Positions 18,006-25,614 of a stretch of DNA of 64,000 nucleotides are shown piece by piece. The notes under the pieces are model-generated. The model was not told the origin of the DNA. It did no database searches and saw only the letters and a program-made list of their open reading frames with translations. This DNA is from Pseudomonas sp. GD04019 (GTDB lineage Bacteria; Pseudomonadota; Gammaproteobacteria; Pseudomonadales; Pseudomonadaceae). Each line of letters starts with the position of its first letter. Positions within the stretch are counted from its first letter, which is position 1. Both the position numbers and the translations under genes were made by a program. Location: assembly GCF_029837695.1 (NCBI RefSeq), contig NZ_JAOEEA010000005.1, forward strand, positions 248,001 through 312,000, in the 5' to 3' direction.

Positions 18006-18232
18006 GTACGGCGCGCAAGCTGGGGCTGGTGCTTAGGGGCCAGAGCATTAAACTGTTGTTCGCATGTCCGGCCAGCTTGATGCCCAACCTTAACTGCTAC
18101 ACCGTGCTGCACGCGCAGCCTTATGGCGAAGTGGTCGATGCAACGATGCTGATTCGCATGTGCTGGGGAAGCTTATGGCCAGACAAGGGAGTAGTTCTGA
18201 TTTGCTGTTTTCAGTCGGCGTTTGTTGTTTAG
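18002..18232 (+). pseudogene. DUF2274 protein, degenerate and frameshifted
   Basis: ICE trbI genes are normally followed by a DUF2274 gene of about 75 aa. The frame here begins MSTARKLGLVLRGQSIKLLF and continues with ACPASL, matching that family, but later positions have many substitutions. Around 18155-18165 the reading must shift by one base to keep the family pattern (LIRM then LGKLMARQG). The open frame continues with unrelated residues. It is best read as a decaying pseudogene. Confidence 0.65.
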
Positions 18233-18307
18233 GTGTCTTAGTTCTACGTCTTGGCTGTCATGCTGAAAATGGCTAAAATAGCTCTTTTATGCCAAGGACC
18301 CTCCGCG

Positions 18308-18544
18308 ATGCAGTCCATGTCGGCTCGTGATGCAAAAAATTCGTTTGGTAAATTGATCGACATGGCGCGTGCCGAGCCGGTAGCCATCGAGAAGCATGGT
18401 CGGCCCGTAGTGGTGGTGCTTTCTATTGAAAGCTACGAGATGCTGCGGGCCTGCGGAGATGGGGCCTCACCAGTCCACGATACTCAAGCCCATATGCCCA
18501 GCTTAGGCATTGGTTCCAAAGACAAAAACGGAAAGGCTCAATGA
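18308..18544 (+). CDS. Phd/YefM-family antitoxin, 78 aa, coupled to hsdS
   Basis: The protein opens MQSMSARDAKNSFGKLIDMA and continues with EPVAIEKHGRPVVVVLS, the complete Phd/YefM DNA-binding and dimerisation domain. The C-terminal toxin-binding tail is short and polar. AAGGA precedes the ATG at 18308; the upstream extension to 18251 is dropped. No Doc, RelE or YoeB toxin lies next to it. Instead its stop overlaps the hsdS ATG by 4 nt (ATGA), which places it as the first gene of the methylation/nuclease operon. Phd proteins repress their own promoters, so it may be the operon regulator (inference). Confidence 0.8.
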   Translation: MQSMSARDAKNSFGKLIDMARAEPVAIEKHGRPVVVVLSIESYEMLRACGDGASPVHDTQAHMPSLGIGSKDKNGKAQ

Positions 18545-20280
18545 GTGGGAACAAAGTAACGCTTCCACTAGGCTGGACAACGACTCGAGTGGATCGAGTG
18601 GGTATTGTTCGACTCGGACGCCAGCGGTCCCCAGATAAGCACACCGGCGAACACGCGACGAAGTATCTTCGAGCGGCAAACATTAAAGCCAGCGGCATTG
18701 ATCTAACCGATATCCTGACAATGGATTTCACTCCTGCAGAGAGAGCCATTTTTAGATTGAGGCGGGGAGATATTTTGCTCACTGAAGCGTCCGGTAGCTC
18801 TAGCCAAGTCGGCCGAGCGGCACAGTGGAACGGTGAAATCGCAGATTGTTGCTATCAGAACACTATTATCAGATTCCGCCCTCACGCTGTAACGCCTGCA
18901 TACGCGTTGACAGTTTTTCGCTACTACGCCGCATCCGGCATCTTCGGACGTTTGGCTCGTGGCGTAGGGATACAGCACCTCGGAGCGAGTCGATTTGCTG
19001 GGCTTTCCTTTCCATTACCGCCATGGGAAGAGCAGCAACGTATTGCAACGGCTGTTGAGCTCAGGCGCCAAGAGATTAGAGAGGCAGATGCTCATTTGCG
19101 TAGCGCGCTCGAACATCTTGGTGCACAGCGCTCGGAAGTGTTCGCAGCTGCTGCTAGGGGGGAGCTGGTAGAGCGTTCCGTCAGCCTCCATGGGCACATT
19201 GAGGTTTCAAGGACACTATCGTTGATGGAGCGCCAGTCAGATGGTCGACAAGAGAGTCTGTTCGAAAGCCCTTCAGCGACGCAGCCCCGCGCAGAGGTAG
19301 ATGCGTCCTTACCAACTGGTTGGATTAGCGCGCGAATCGGTGAGCTGGGCGAAGTGCGGCTCGGACGGCAACGCTCGCCTGAGCATCATCGAGGAGAGCA
19401 CTTGCGGCGTTATCTTCGCGTCGCCAACGTCCTTGAGGATCGAGTCGATGTCAGTGAAGTTCATGAGATGAACTTCACGCCAGAAGAGTACGAAATTTAT
19501 GCGTTACGCGAAGGCGACATCCTTCTCAACGAGGGGCAGAGCATCGAGCTCGTAGGGCGTCCGGCAATGTTTCGTAGGGAGCTTGATGGGGTTTGCTTCC
19601 AGAATACGCTTATTCGGTTCCGTGCTGGGCCTGCCATCTACTCTGAGTTCGCCTTGCTAGTGTTTCTGCATTACCTGCACGCTGGAAAGTTCAGCGCCGT
19701 GGCTCGTGGATCAACAAACATCGCACATCTTGGCTTGGATCGGTTTCGGTCAATGACCATGTCTGTGCCTCCTCTCGAAGAACAGGAGCGCATTGTCAAA
19801 GAAGCACGTCAGCGCCTAAGTGAGGTGGAAGAACAGACTCGTGCCGTTAGTGCTGCGATCACGCGACTGTCTGAAATGGAGCGCGAGCTTTTGGCCGCTG
19901 CAGTCGCTGGAGAGTTGGTTCCGCAGCAGCCCGGCGAAGAGTCGGCCGAGGATTTGCTTGCGAGGCTCGGAGAGCCTGTCGAGGCAGTTTCACTACCATC
20001 AGGCAAGCAGACGAAAACATCAAATGGAGGCGCGATGAAACGGAAGTCTGTGAAGCCGAGCGGCAAAGAAAGTGCAACAACTCTAAACGAGTTGTTGCAG
20101 AAGGCTGGTCGCCCGCTATCACTGCCGGAGCTATTTGCACTTACGGGCTTCGATCGTGACGAGCCGGAACATGTTGAGTCTTTCTACTTAGCTCTGCGCG
20201 CCGAACTAAATCACACCGTGAGGCAGGTTGGCGGTGACGCTGAAAACGCGATTCTAGAGAGGATCGCCGATGCGCCTTGA
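18541..20280 (+). CDS. hsdS: Type I specificity subunit HsdS with C-terminal extension, 579 aa
   Basis: HsdS supplies DNA sequence recognition to type I methylases. There are two target recognition domains, at about residues 1-165 and 255-430, each followed by a helical spacer starting at WEEQQRI or LEEQERI. The two TRDs are clearly alike: both open with a RLGRQRSP motif and share GDILL and FQNTLIRF or YQNTIIRF blocks. After about residue 485 there is an unusual Lys/Ser linker and an extra domain of about 80 residues (LNELLQKAGRPLSLPELFAL and following), absent from standard HsdS (about 400-450 aa). The 3' end overlaps the ATPase gene by 11 nt. Confidence 0.9.
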   Translation: MSGNKVTLPLGWTTTRVDRVGIVRLGRQRSPDKHTGEHATKYLRAANIKASGIDLTDILTMDFTPAERAIFRLRRGDILLTEASGSSSQVGRAAQWNGEIADCCYQNTIIRFRPHAVTPAYALTVFRYYAASGIFGRLARGVGIQHLGASRFAGLSFPLPPWEEQQRIATAVELRRQEIREADAHLRSALEHLGAQRSEVFAAAARGELVERSVSLHGHIEVSRTLSLMERQSDGRQESLFESPSATQPRAEVDASLPTGWISARIGELGEVRLGRQRSPEHHRGEHLRRYLRVANVLEDRVDVSEVHEMNFTPEEYEIYALREGDILLNEGQSIELVGRPAMFRRELDGVCFQNTLIRFRAGPAIYSEFALLVFLHYLHAGKFSAVARGSTNIAHLGLDRFRSMTMSVPPLEEQERIVKEARQRLSEVEEQTRAVSAAITRLSEMERELLAAAVAGELVPQQPGEESAEDLLARLGEPVEAVSLPSGKQTKTSNGGAMKRKSVKPSGKESATTLNELLQKAGRPLSLPELFALTGFDRDEPEHVESFYLALRAELNHTVRQVGGDAENAILERIADAP

Positions 20281-21880
20281 TAGAGTGACCATAGGAGAGT
20301 TTAAGAATCTGCGCGACCTCCACGTCGATTTCGATGAGAAATCGCCGTACACCGTATTGGTTGGTGAGAACGGTGCGGGAAAGTCAAATCTGATTGAGGC
20401 GCTTTCACTAATCTTTCGGAACTTAGATCTTGATATTGAGGCGCCATTCTCATACCAAATTTGGTACCAGTGTCGGGATCACCATGTAGAGATTCAGGCA
20501 AAAGGAAACGAGTTTCCGCGTTTCTTTGTTCGACCTCTAGGGGGGAGTAGTTACGCAGAGTTACCCCGAAGGCGTTTTATGGCGGAGGACAAAGATGGGC
20601 GCCCATTATATCGGCCTGGCTTTGTGTTTGGCTACTATTCTGGTCCGAGTGATAGGCTGGCGGTTATTTTTGAGAAGCATCGCGAACGCTATTACAACTG
20701 GATCATCAAGACAGCGGAGCAAAGGGGTGATGCACACGTAGGCGACCCCAACGCCCTTCGCAGACTTTTCTATGCGCAAACTCTGCACGGCCAATTCGCG
20801 CTGCTAGCGTTCTTTATGAGTGCAAGTAGTGGAGGGGAGGAGGATCGTGATTTCTTACGAGAGCACTTGCAGATTGACGGGCTCGACAGTGTTCTTTTTG
20901 CTTTGAAGCGGCCGCCTTGGAAGAGGCAAGGTGGTGATGAGCGATTCTGGGGAGCTGTAGGTGAGGTCCAGGAGTTCCTTAGTCGACTTTACGATAAGGC
21001 CATGCTTCCAGCGCGTATGGATAGACGCATTGCTGTCGATCTGACAAAGAATCCGGTGGTTGAGAATCTGTATTTGTTCTTACCTACGCCTAAGGCCCTC
21101 CAGCAGGTGTATGCGTCTTACTCAGATCAATATGCGTTCTTCACCGCGCTGGAGAGTATGCACTTGTCGAAGCTGCTGGGTGAGGTGCGAACGCGAGTCC
21201 GAATGACGCCTGCAGCCGGTGGGGGAGAGGTTACTTATCGCGACCTGAGTGAGGGCGAGCAACAGTTGCTGCTCGTCTTGGGCTTACTGAAATTCACCGC
21301 GCGTGAAGAGGCATTGTTTCTGCTTGATGAGCCTGATACGCATCTTAACCCAAGTTGGAGTACGCAGTATCTAGAGTTTCTGGATCGATTCATCCGAGGG
21401 CGCGATAGTTGCCACATTATTATGTCCTCACATGACCCGCTCGTTTTTGCAGGACTCAAGCGAGATCAGGTCAGGATTTTTCGTCGCGATGTGGAGGGTC
21501 GGGCTGTTGCGGAGCTTCCCGATAATGATCCCCGTGGAATGGGTGTTGCTGCCATCTTGACAAGCGATCTGTTCCGGCTGCGCTCGACTCTTGATCCCAA
21601 GACGCAGGGCGAGTTGGACAGGCAGCGTGTTCTTGCCATGAAGGAAGTTCTCTCTTTAGAAGAGGAGGCGGAGCTTCGCGAGCTTAAAATGCGGTTGCGA
21701 GATTTAGGTTTCGATCAGACGATACGCGACCCACTGTATGGGCAGTTCGTGAAAGCTTGGACAGAGCAACAAGATCCGGCATGGGGGAATACCGTTCAAC
21801 TGACAACGCAACAATTGGAGGATCGGGCAAAATTAGCGGAAAAAATTGTCCAGCAGCTCCGGGAAGTTGAGGGGCAGTGA
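20270..21880 (+). CDS. SMC/ABC-type ATPase, PtuA-like, 536 aa
   Basis: The ATPase has the split nucleotide-binding fold of the SMC/OLD/PtuA group: Walker A GENGAGKS (residues 32-39), an inserted helical region (about 60-310), ABC signature LSEGEQQLL (about 326-334), Walker B LFLLDEPDTHLNP (about 348-360) and a switch His in SSHDPL (about 385). There is no Toprim domain, so it is not an OLD nuclease. It directly precedes and overlaps an HNH gene, the same pairing as PtuA-PtuB of Septu. Expected role: sense infection and license the nuclease. Placement inside an hsd operon is unusual. Confidence 0.85.
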   Translation: MRLDRVTIGEFKNLRDLHVDFDEKSPYTVLVGENGAGKSNLIEALSLIFRNLDLDIEAPFSYQIWYQCRDHHVEIQAKGNEFPRFFVRPLGGSSYAELPRRRFMAEDKDGRPLYRPGFVFGYYSGPSDRLAVIFEKHRERYYNWIIKTAEQRGDAHVGDPNALRRLFYAQTLHGQFALLAFFMSASSGGEEDRDFLREHLQIDGLDSVLFALKRPPWKRQGGDERFWGAVGEVQEFLSRLYDKAMLPARMDRRIAVDLTKNPVVENLYLFLPTPKALQQVYASYSDQYAFFTALESMHLSKLLGEVRTRVRMTPAAGGGEVTYRDLSEGEQQLLLVLGLLKFTAREEALFLLDEPDTHLNPSWSTQYLEFLDRFIRGRDSCHIIMSSHDPLVFAGLKRDQVRIFRRDVEGRAVAELPDNDPRGMGVAAILTSDLFRLRSTLDPKTQGELDRQRVLAMKEVLSLEEEAELRELKMRLRDLGFDQTIRDPLYGQFVKAWTEQQDPAWGNTVQLTTQQLEDRAKLAEKIVQQLREVEGQ

Positions 21881-22728
21881 TGCGATTCATTGATTTAGAA
21901 GAGCTCAAGCCGAGTATTCAGCACCTAATCCCTGCATTGGAGGCAACGCAGGCTGCGGTCGTTGCGGAGACAGATCCGGTGAAGCGAGCAGCCCTCATTA
22001 ACGGGAACCGTGCTCAGTGGGTCGCTCTCCGTACCGCGTTTGAGGCCTATTCGCATGGAAAGTGTTGGTATGTGGAATGTAAGAATCCTGGAACAGACGA
22101 CGATATCGATCACTTTCGTCCCAAACTTGGCGTCAAGGAGGAGCCGACACACCCTGGCTATTTCTGGTTTGCGTTTGACTGGACCAATCTTCGCCTGAGT
22201 TGCCACCGGGCAAATCGACCCCGTGTTAATCCGGAGGGCGCCGGAACTGGAGGCAAGGCCGGACATTTTCCCTTGGTAGTCCCGACGGCTAGAGCGTTCA
22301 ATCCGGCTAATGGTAAGGGCCAGGAGGTGCCGGCTCTGCTTGATCCCACCAATCCTTACGACGTTGCGATGCTGACCTTTCAGCAAAACGGGGAAGTTGA
22401 TCTCTCCCCAGAATTCAAGGGTCAGGCAATGCCAGAGGCGAAGCTCGCAGCTAGTCGCCTGATTCTGCACTTGGACTGGCCGGCGTTCAGGGATGCACGG
22501 GTGGTGCTCTACAACAAGATTCAGAGAACTGTTGATAGAGGCGTCCGAGAGGCTCCGAATGATTTTTCAGGAAATGTGGCTCCGACTGAGGCGTTCTATG
22601 ACGCGGTACGCGATTTGAAAAATGCAATGAAAGCTGAAGAAGAATATTCCGCGGCAGCGCGGGTATATGTGGAGTCGTTCAAGCACATCTGGTGGGTGCG
22701 TGATGTAGTTCTGAGGGTGGTAGCATGA
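21880..22728 (+). CDS. HNH endonuclease, PtuB-like, 282 aa
   Basis: The start ATG overlaps the ATPase stop by one base (TGATG); GAGGGG lies upstream. The HNH core is readable: a Cys pair (Cys62 and Cys67, CWYVEC), DDIDHFRPK (Asp77-His78), then WTNLRLSCHRANRPR (Asn103, Cys108, Asn112). The remaining C-terminal half is helical. Size and order after the ATPase fit PtuB of Septu or the HNH partner of retron-Septu. It likely cuts DNA or RNA when released by its ATPase partner; the substrate is not predictable here. It overlaps hsdM by 4 nt. Confidence 0.85.
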   Translation: MRFIDLEELKPSIQHLIPALEATQAAVVAETDPVKRAALINGNRAQWVALRTAFEAYSHGKCWYVECKNPGTDDDIDHFRPKLGVKEEPTHPGYFWFAFDWTNLRLSCHRANRPRVNPEGAGTGGKAGHFPLVVPTARAFNPANGKGQEVPALLDPTNPYDVAMLTFQQNGEVDLSPEFKGQAMPEAKLAASRLILHLDWPAFRDARVVLYNKIQRTVDRGVREAPNDFSGNVAPTEAFYDAVRDLKNAMKAEEEYSAAARVYVESFKHIWWVRDVVLRVVA

Positions 22729-24209
22729 AACGAACAGCTTCGAATACTGCTGCAGATGCAAGTACCCTCGTTCGTAAACTATGGCAGTACTGTAACGTTT
22801 TACGCGACGATGGCCTCTCGTATCCTGATTACGTAGAGCAGCTCACATATCTTCTCTTCCTTAAAATGTCCGATGAGCAGGATGGTGGGCCCGTCCCTTC
22901 GGAATATGGATGGAACTCGTTGGTTGACTTAGATGCTGACGCAATGCAGGCTCAATATGAGCGTGTATTGGCTGCGATGGGTCAACGGGACGGCATGCTT
23001 GGATTGATATTCAAGAACGCCAAGAACAAGATTCGCGATCCGGCAAAGCTAAGACTCCTTGTTGTCGAGCTGATTGGGCAGACTGAGTGGACGGGGCTAT
23101 CAAGCGATCTCAAGGGAGATGCGTATGAGGGCCTGCTTGAAAAGAATGCTCGTGACACTAAGAGCGGTGCTGGACAATATTTCACCCCTAGATCTTTGAT
23201 TGATGCCATCGTTGAATGTATCGATCCCAAACTTGGTGAAGTGGTATGCGATCCAGCGTGCGGCACGGCCGGGTTTCTACTTGCTGCACACGACTATCTG
23301 AGGCGAAGCAATCCTCGGATGACCGGTGCGCAAAAAAAGAAGCTCGCGACGCAGGCTATTCGTGGCTGCGAATTGGTGGAGGAGGTGGCGCGACTGGCAA
23401 CAATGAATCTGCTATTGCATGGTGTCGGTGGTAATACGGAGTCAGAACTGCCTATTACGTGTGCGGATAGTCTCAAGACTCCTCCGAAGCAGCAAGTTGA
23501 TATTATACTGACGAACCCGCCGTTCGGCATAAAGGGTAGTGTTACATATACGCAAGATCAAAAAGGTGTTCGCGGTGATGACAGTCTTATTGTTTTTCGC
23601 TCAGATTTTTGGGTTCAGACCGCCAACAAACAGCTCAACTTTCTTCAGCATATCGTCGCTCAACTAAAGCCGGGCGGACGAGCGGCAGTAGTTGTTCCGG
23701 ATAATGTATTGTATGAAGGCGGTGCAGGGGTAATTATTCGCCGTAGGCTTTTGGAGACCTGCAAGTTGCACACGCTTCTGCGGCTTCCTGCGGGGCTTTT
23801 CTACGCGCAAGGAGTTAAGGCGAACGTGCTTTTCTTTGACCGAAGGCAGCAGAACGAAAAGCCTTTAAAAGCGGAGCAATTGTGGGTTTATGAGTTGCGC
23901 ACCACAAAGCGCTATTCGCTGAAGACAAATCCCTTACAGCGCGAAGATCTAGACGAGTTTGTGAGCCTATTCAAGAGCGGAAAGGCTCGTCATGAGTCTG
24001 CCGAGAAGGTTACAGCCACAGGCTCATCCTCGCGATCCTATGGCATCCGGGAAATCCTTGCTACTGAGGATTGCTTGTGGGATATGGCCGCTACCGAAGA
24101 GGATAGTGAGGTGCGTCAACCAAGCTTGGCCAAGTTGGACGAGCTTTCTCGACTGGTCGCCGAAGATCTCCAACGCGCACTCGCATTGATTAAAGGTCAA
24201 GTGCGGTGA
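22725..24209 (+). CDS. hsdM: Type I N6-adenine DNA methyltransferase HsdM, 494 aa
   Basis: HsdM transfers a methyl group from S-adenosylmethionine to adenine at the site chosen by HsdS. The N-terminal HsdM_N helical domain spans about residues 10-145. The cofactor motif DPACGTAGFLL is at about 175-185 and the catalytic NPPF at about 262-265. Length and motif order are normal, so the enzyme should be active. It is the last gene of the operon. No hsdR follows: 142 bp later the convergent jetD gene ends. The usual restriction and translocation subunit is therefore missing from this locus. Confidence 0.92.
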   Translation: MKRTASNTAADASTLVRKLWQYCNVLRDDGLSYPDYVEQLTYLLFLKMSDEQDGGPVPSEYGWNSLVDLDADAMQAQYERVLAAMGQRDGMLGLIFKNAKNKIRDPAKLRLLVVELIGQTEWTGLSSDLKGDAYEGLLEKNARDTKSGAGQYFTPRSLIDAIVECIDPKLGEVVCDPACGTAGFLLAAHDYLRRSNPRMTGAQKKKLATQAIRGCELVEEVARLATMNLLLHGVGGNTESELPITCADSLKTPPKQQVDIILTNPPFGIKGSVTYTQDQKGVRGDDSLIVFRSDFWVQTANKQLNFLQHIVAQLKPGGRAAVVVPDNVLYEGGAGVIIRRRLLETCKLHTLLRLPAGLFYAQGVKANVLFFDRRQQNEKPLKAEQLWVYELRTTKRYSLKTNPLQREDLDEFVSLFKSGKARHESAEKVTATGSSSRSYGIREILATEDCLWDMAATEEDSEVRQPSLAKLDELSRLVAEDLQRALALIKGQVR

Positions 24210-24351
24210 TGTTTTCGATAACAGGTGTATGTGTTCGTGCATTGTATAAGTAACGGAGTGTGGCGGTGTCTAATGCCGCTGCCCGTTTACGAATAAGCCT
24301 TGCAGAGCGCATGTAGATTTGGGCGGCCAGTTGTTAGTTGAGTGGGGTTAC

Positions 24352-25614
24352 CTAATGACTCAGGTCGCCTAAGAGTGTGTTAACTATTGCTTCCTCTGGA
24401 ATGGCTAGCCCTTGATTGTCCATAGCTGCGCTCAGATCTGTGTCCCATAGAGCTTCGACTCCGAAGATATCTAAATCGCGTGGTCGTGTTGGTGCTACTA
24501 TCACCGCCTCGAGGTAGTCTCTGCACGTAAATCGCCAAGGGATCGCTTGCCAGGTACGCATGACATAGTTACCAATGCTAATGCCCGCCCAGTCGTAGTC
24601 GCCGTGGTAGTGTAGCTGTGCGCCAGCTGCGACCAATTGATTGAGCAGCATTCGCTGTGCAGCGGCGGGCATGCCATCGGTGCAGACCAATGGGGCACTG
24701 TCTGCACCCAGGCGGTCGGCGACGATGGCTACTATGTTCGGGTTTTCACATACGTAGACATTCCGACCCTCTACTTGCCAGGAATATGGTTTTCGAACCA
24801 ATTGCCGCAGTGAGAGGTAGGCGGGCTCGCCAGGCAGCCAGGTGCAGGGTTTGTCTGGCACCACAGGCAAGTTAAGAAAGAGAGCCGGGCGGGCCAGCTC
24901 GTTGACGAGAACTCCTGCCCTTGACCAGACCTCCCGCACACGCTCTTCAGCGCCACCGCCAGTCTCGACTGGTGCTTCATCTTCTTGAGGGCCCATACGC
25001 TCGTGCAAGCGCCACGCCGACAGTACCAGGGTCGCTATGGGGCGGCCGGGATCCAGCGCATGGGCATCGCCCAGGGTTTCGGCGGCAAGTTGCGAGCGTG
25101 GCAGTCCTTGCTCGGGCAGACGGCGGAGCACAGTATCAGTCGCTGCCAGTAGCTGATTAGCGCCCGCGGGATCGCACCCAAGACGCTTTAGCAGGGGCAT
25201 GGAGGTAGCTGTGTTTTGTAGCCAGACGCGGAGGAGAGGGCTGCCTTCGGCCGACGCCGAGGTTGTCAGGGCCGACCATTGCGCCGATAGCGCTTTACGT
25301 AAGCTGGCTTTCGCAACAATGGAGCCATCCAGTTGCTCCAGTGCATCCTGTAGCGAACTTGCTAGTCCGGCGTCACGCAGTCGTGCATCGAGATCGGCAA
25401 TGTCCAGCGTCATCGAGCGCGCTATACGCGAGGGGCGGCCAGTCAGTTGGCAAAGAGCCGAGTACTCTACTGGGGCAAGGTTGCTCAAGTGAACCGAGGA
25501 TAGCGACTGCTCGGCATCGGCGAGCTCAAAACGGCGGCGCAGTCGCTGGCGGAGGGCCTCCAGTTCTGGCCCGCCGAGCAGGCGCTGTAGACGTAAGTCG
25601 GGGCTGGTCTTCAT
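24352..25614 (-). CDS. jetD: Wadjet nuclease subunit JetD, 420 aa
   Basis: JetD is the Toprim-type (topoisomerase VI-like) subunit that cleaves plasmid DNA in the Wadjet system. The N-terminal half is a helical domain. The Toprim region carries the acidic motif YHGDYDWAGI (about residues 335-344) after a Glu-containing strand (VYVCENPNIVAIVADRLG). The protein resembles the DUF2399 (TIGR02679-type) branch rather than the MksG-like type I branch. Its ATG overlaps the jetC stop by 4 nt, and it is the last gene of the operon. Confidence 0.88.
   Translation of the reverse strand: MKTSPDLRLQRLLGGPELEALRQRLRRRFELADAEQSLSSVHLSNLAPVEYSALCQLTGRPSRIARSMTLDIADLDARLRDAGLASSLQDALEQLDGSIVAKASLRKALSAQWSALTTSASAEGSPLLRVWLQNTATSMPLLKRLGCDPAGANQLLAATDTVLRRLPEQGLPRSQLAAETLGDAHALDPGRPIATLVLSAWRLHERMGPQEDEAPVETGGGAEERVREVWSRAGVLVNELARPALFLNLPVVPDKPCTWLPGEPAYLSLRQLVRKPYSWQVEGRNVYVCENPNIVAIVADRLGADSAPLVCTDGMPAAAQRMLLNQLVAAGAQLHYHGDYDWAGISIGNYVMRTWQAIPWRFTCRDYLEAVIVAPTRPRDLDIFGVEALWDTDLSAAMDNQGLAIPEEAIVNTLLGDLSH

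Noticed and set aside
18251..24351. Search for a type I restriction subunit (HsdR) or a Doc/RelE toxin in this operon
   Set aside because: No frame with HsdR helicase or nuclease motifs and no toxin frame exists in the interval; the short frame after hsdM (about 24267-24315) is too small to call.
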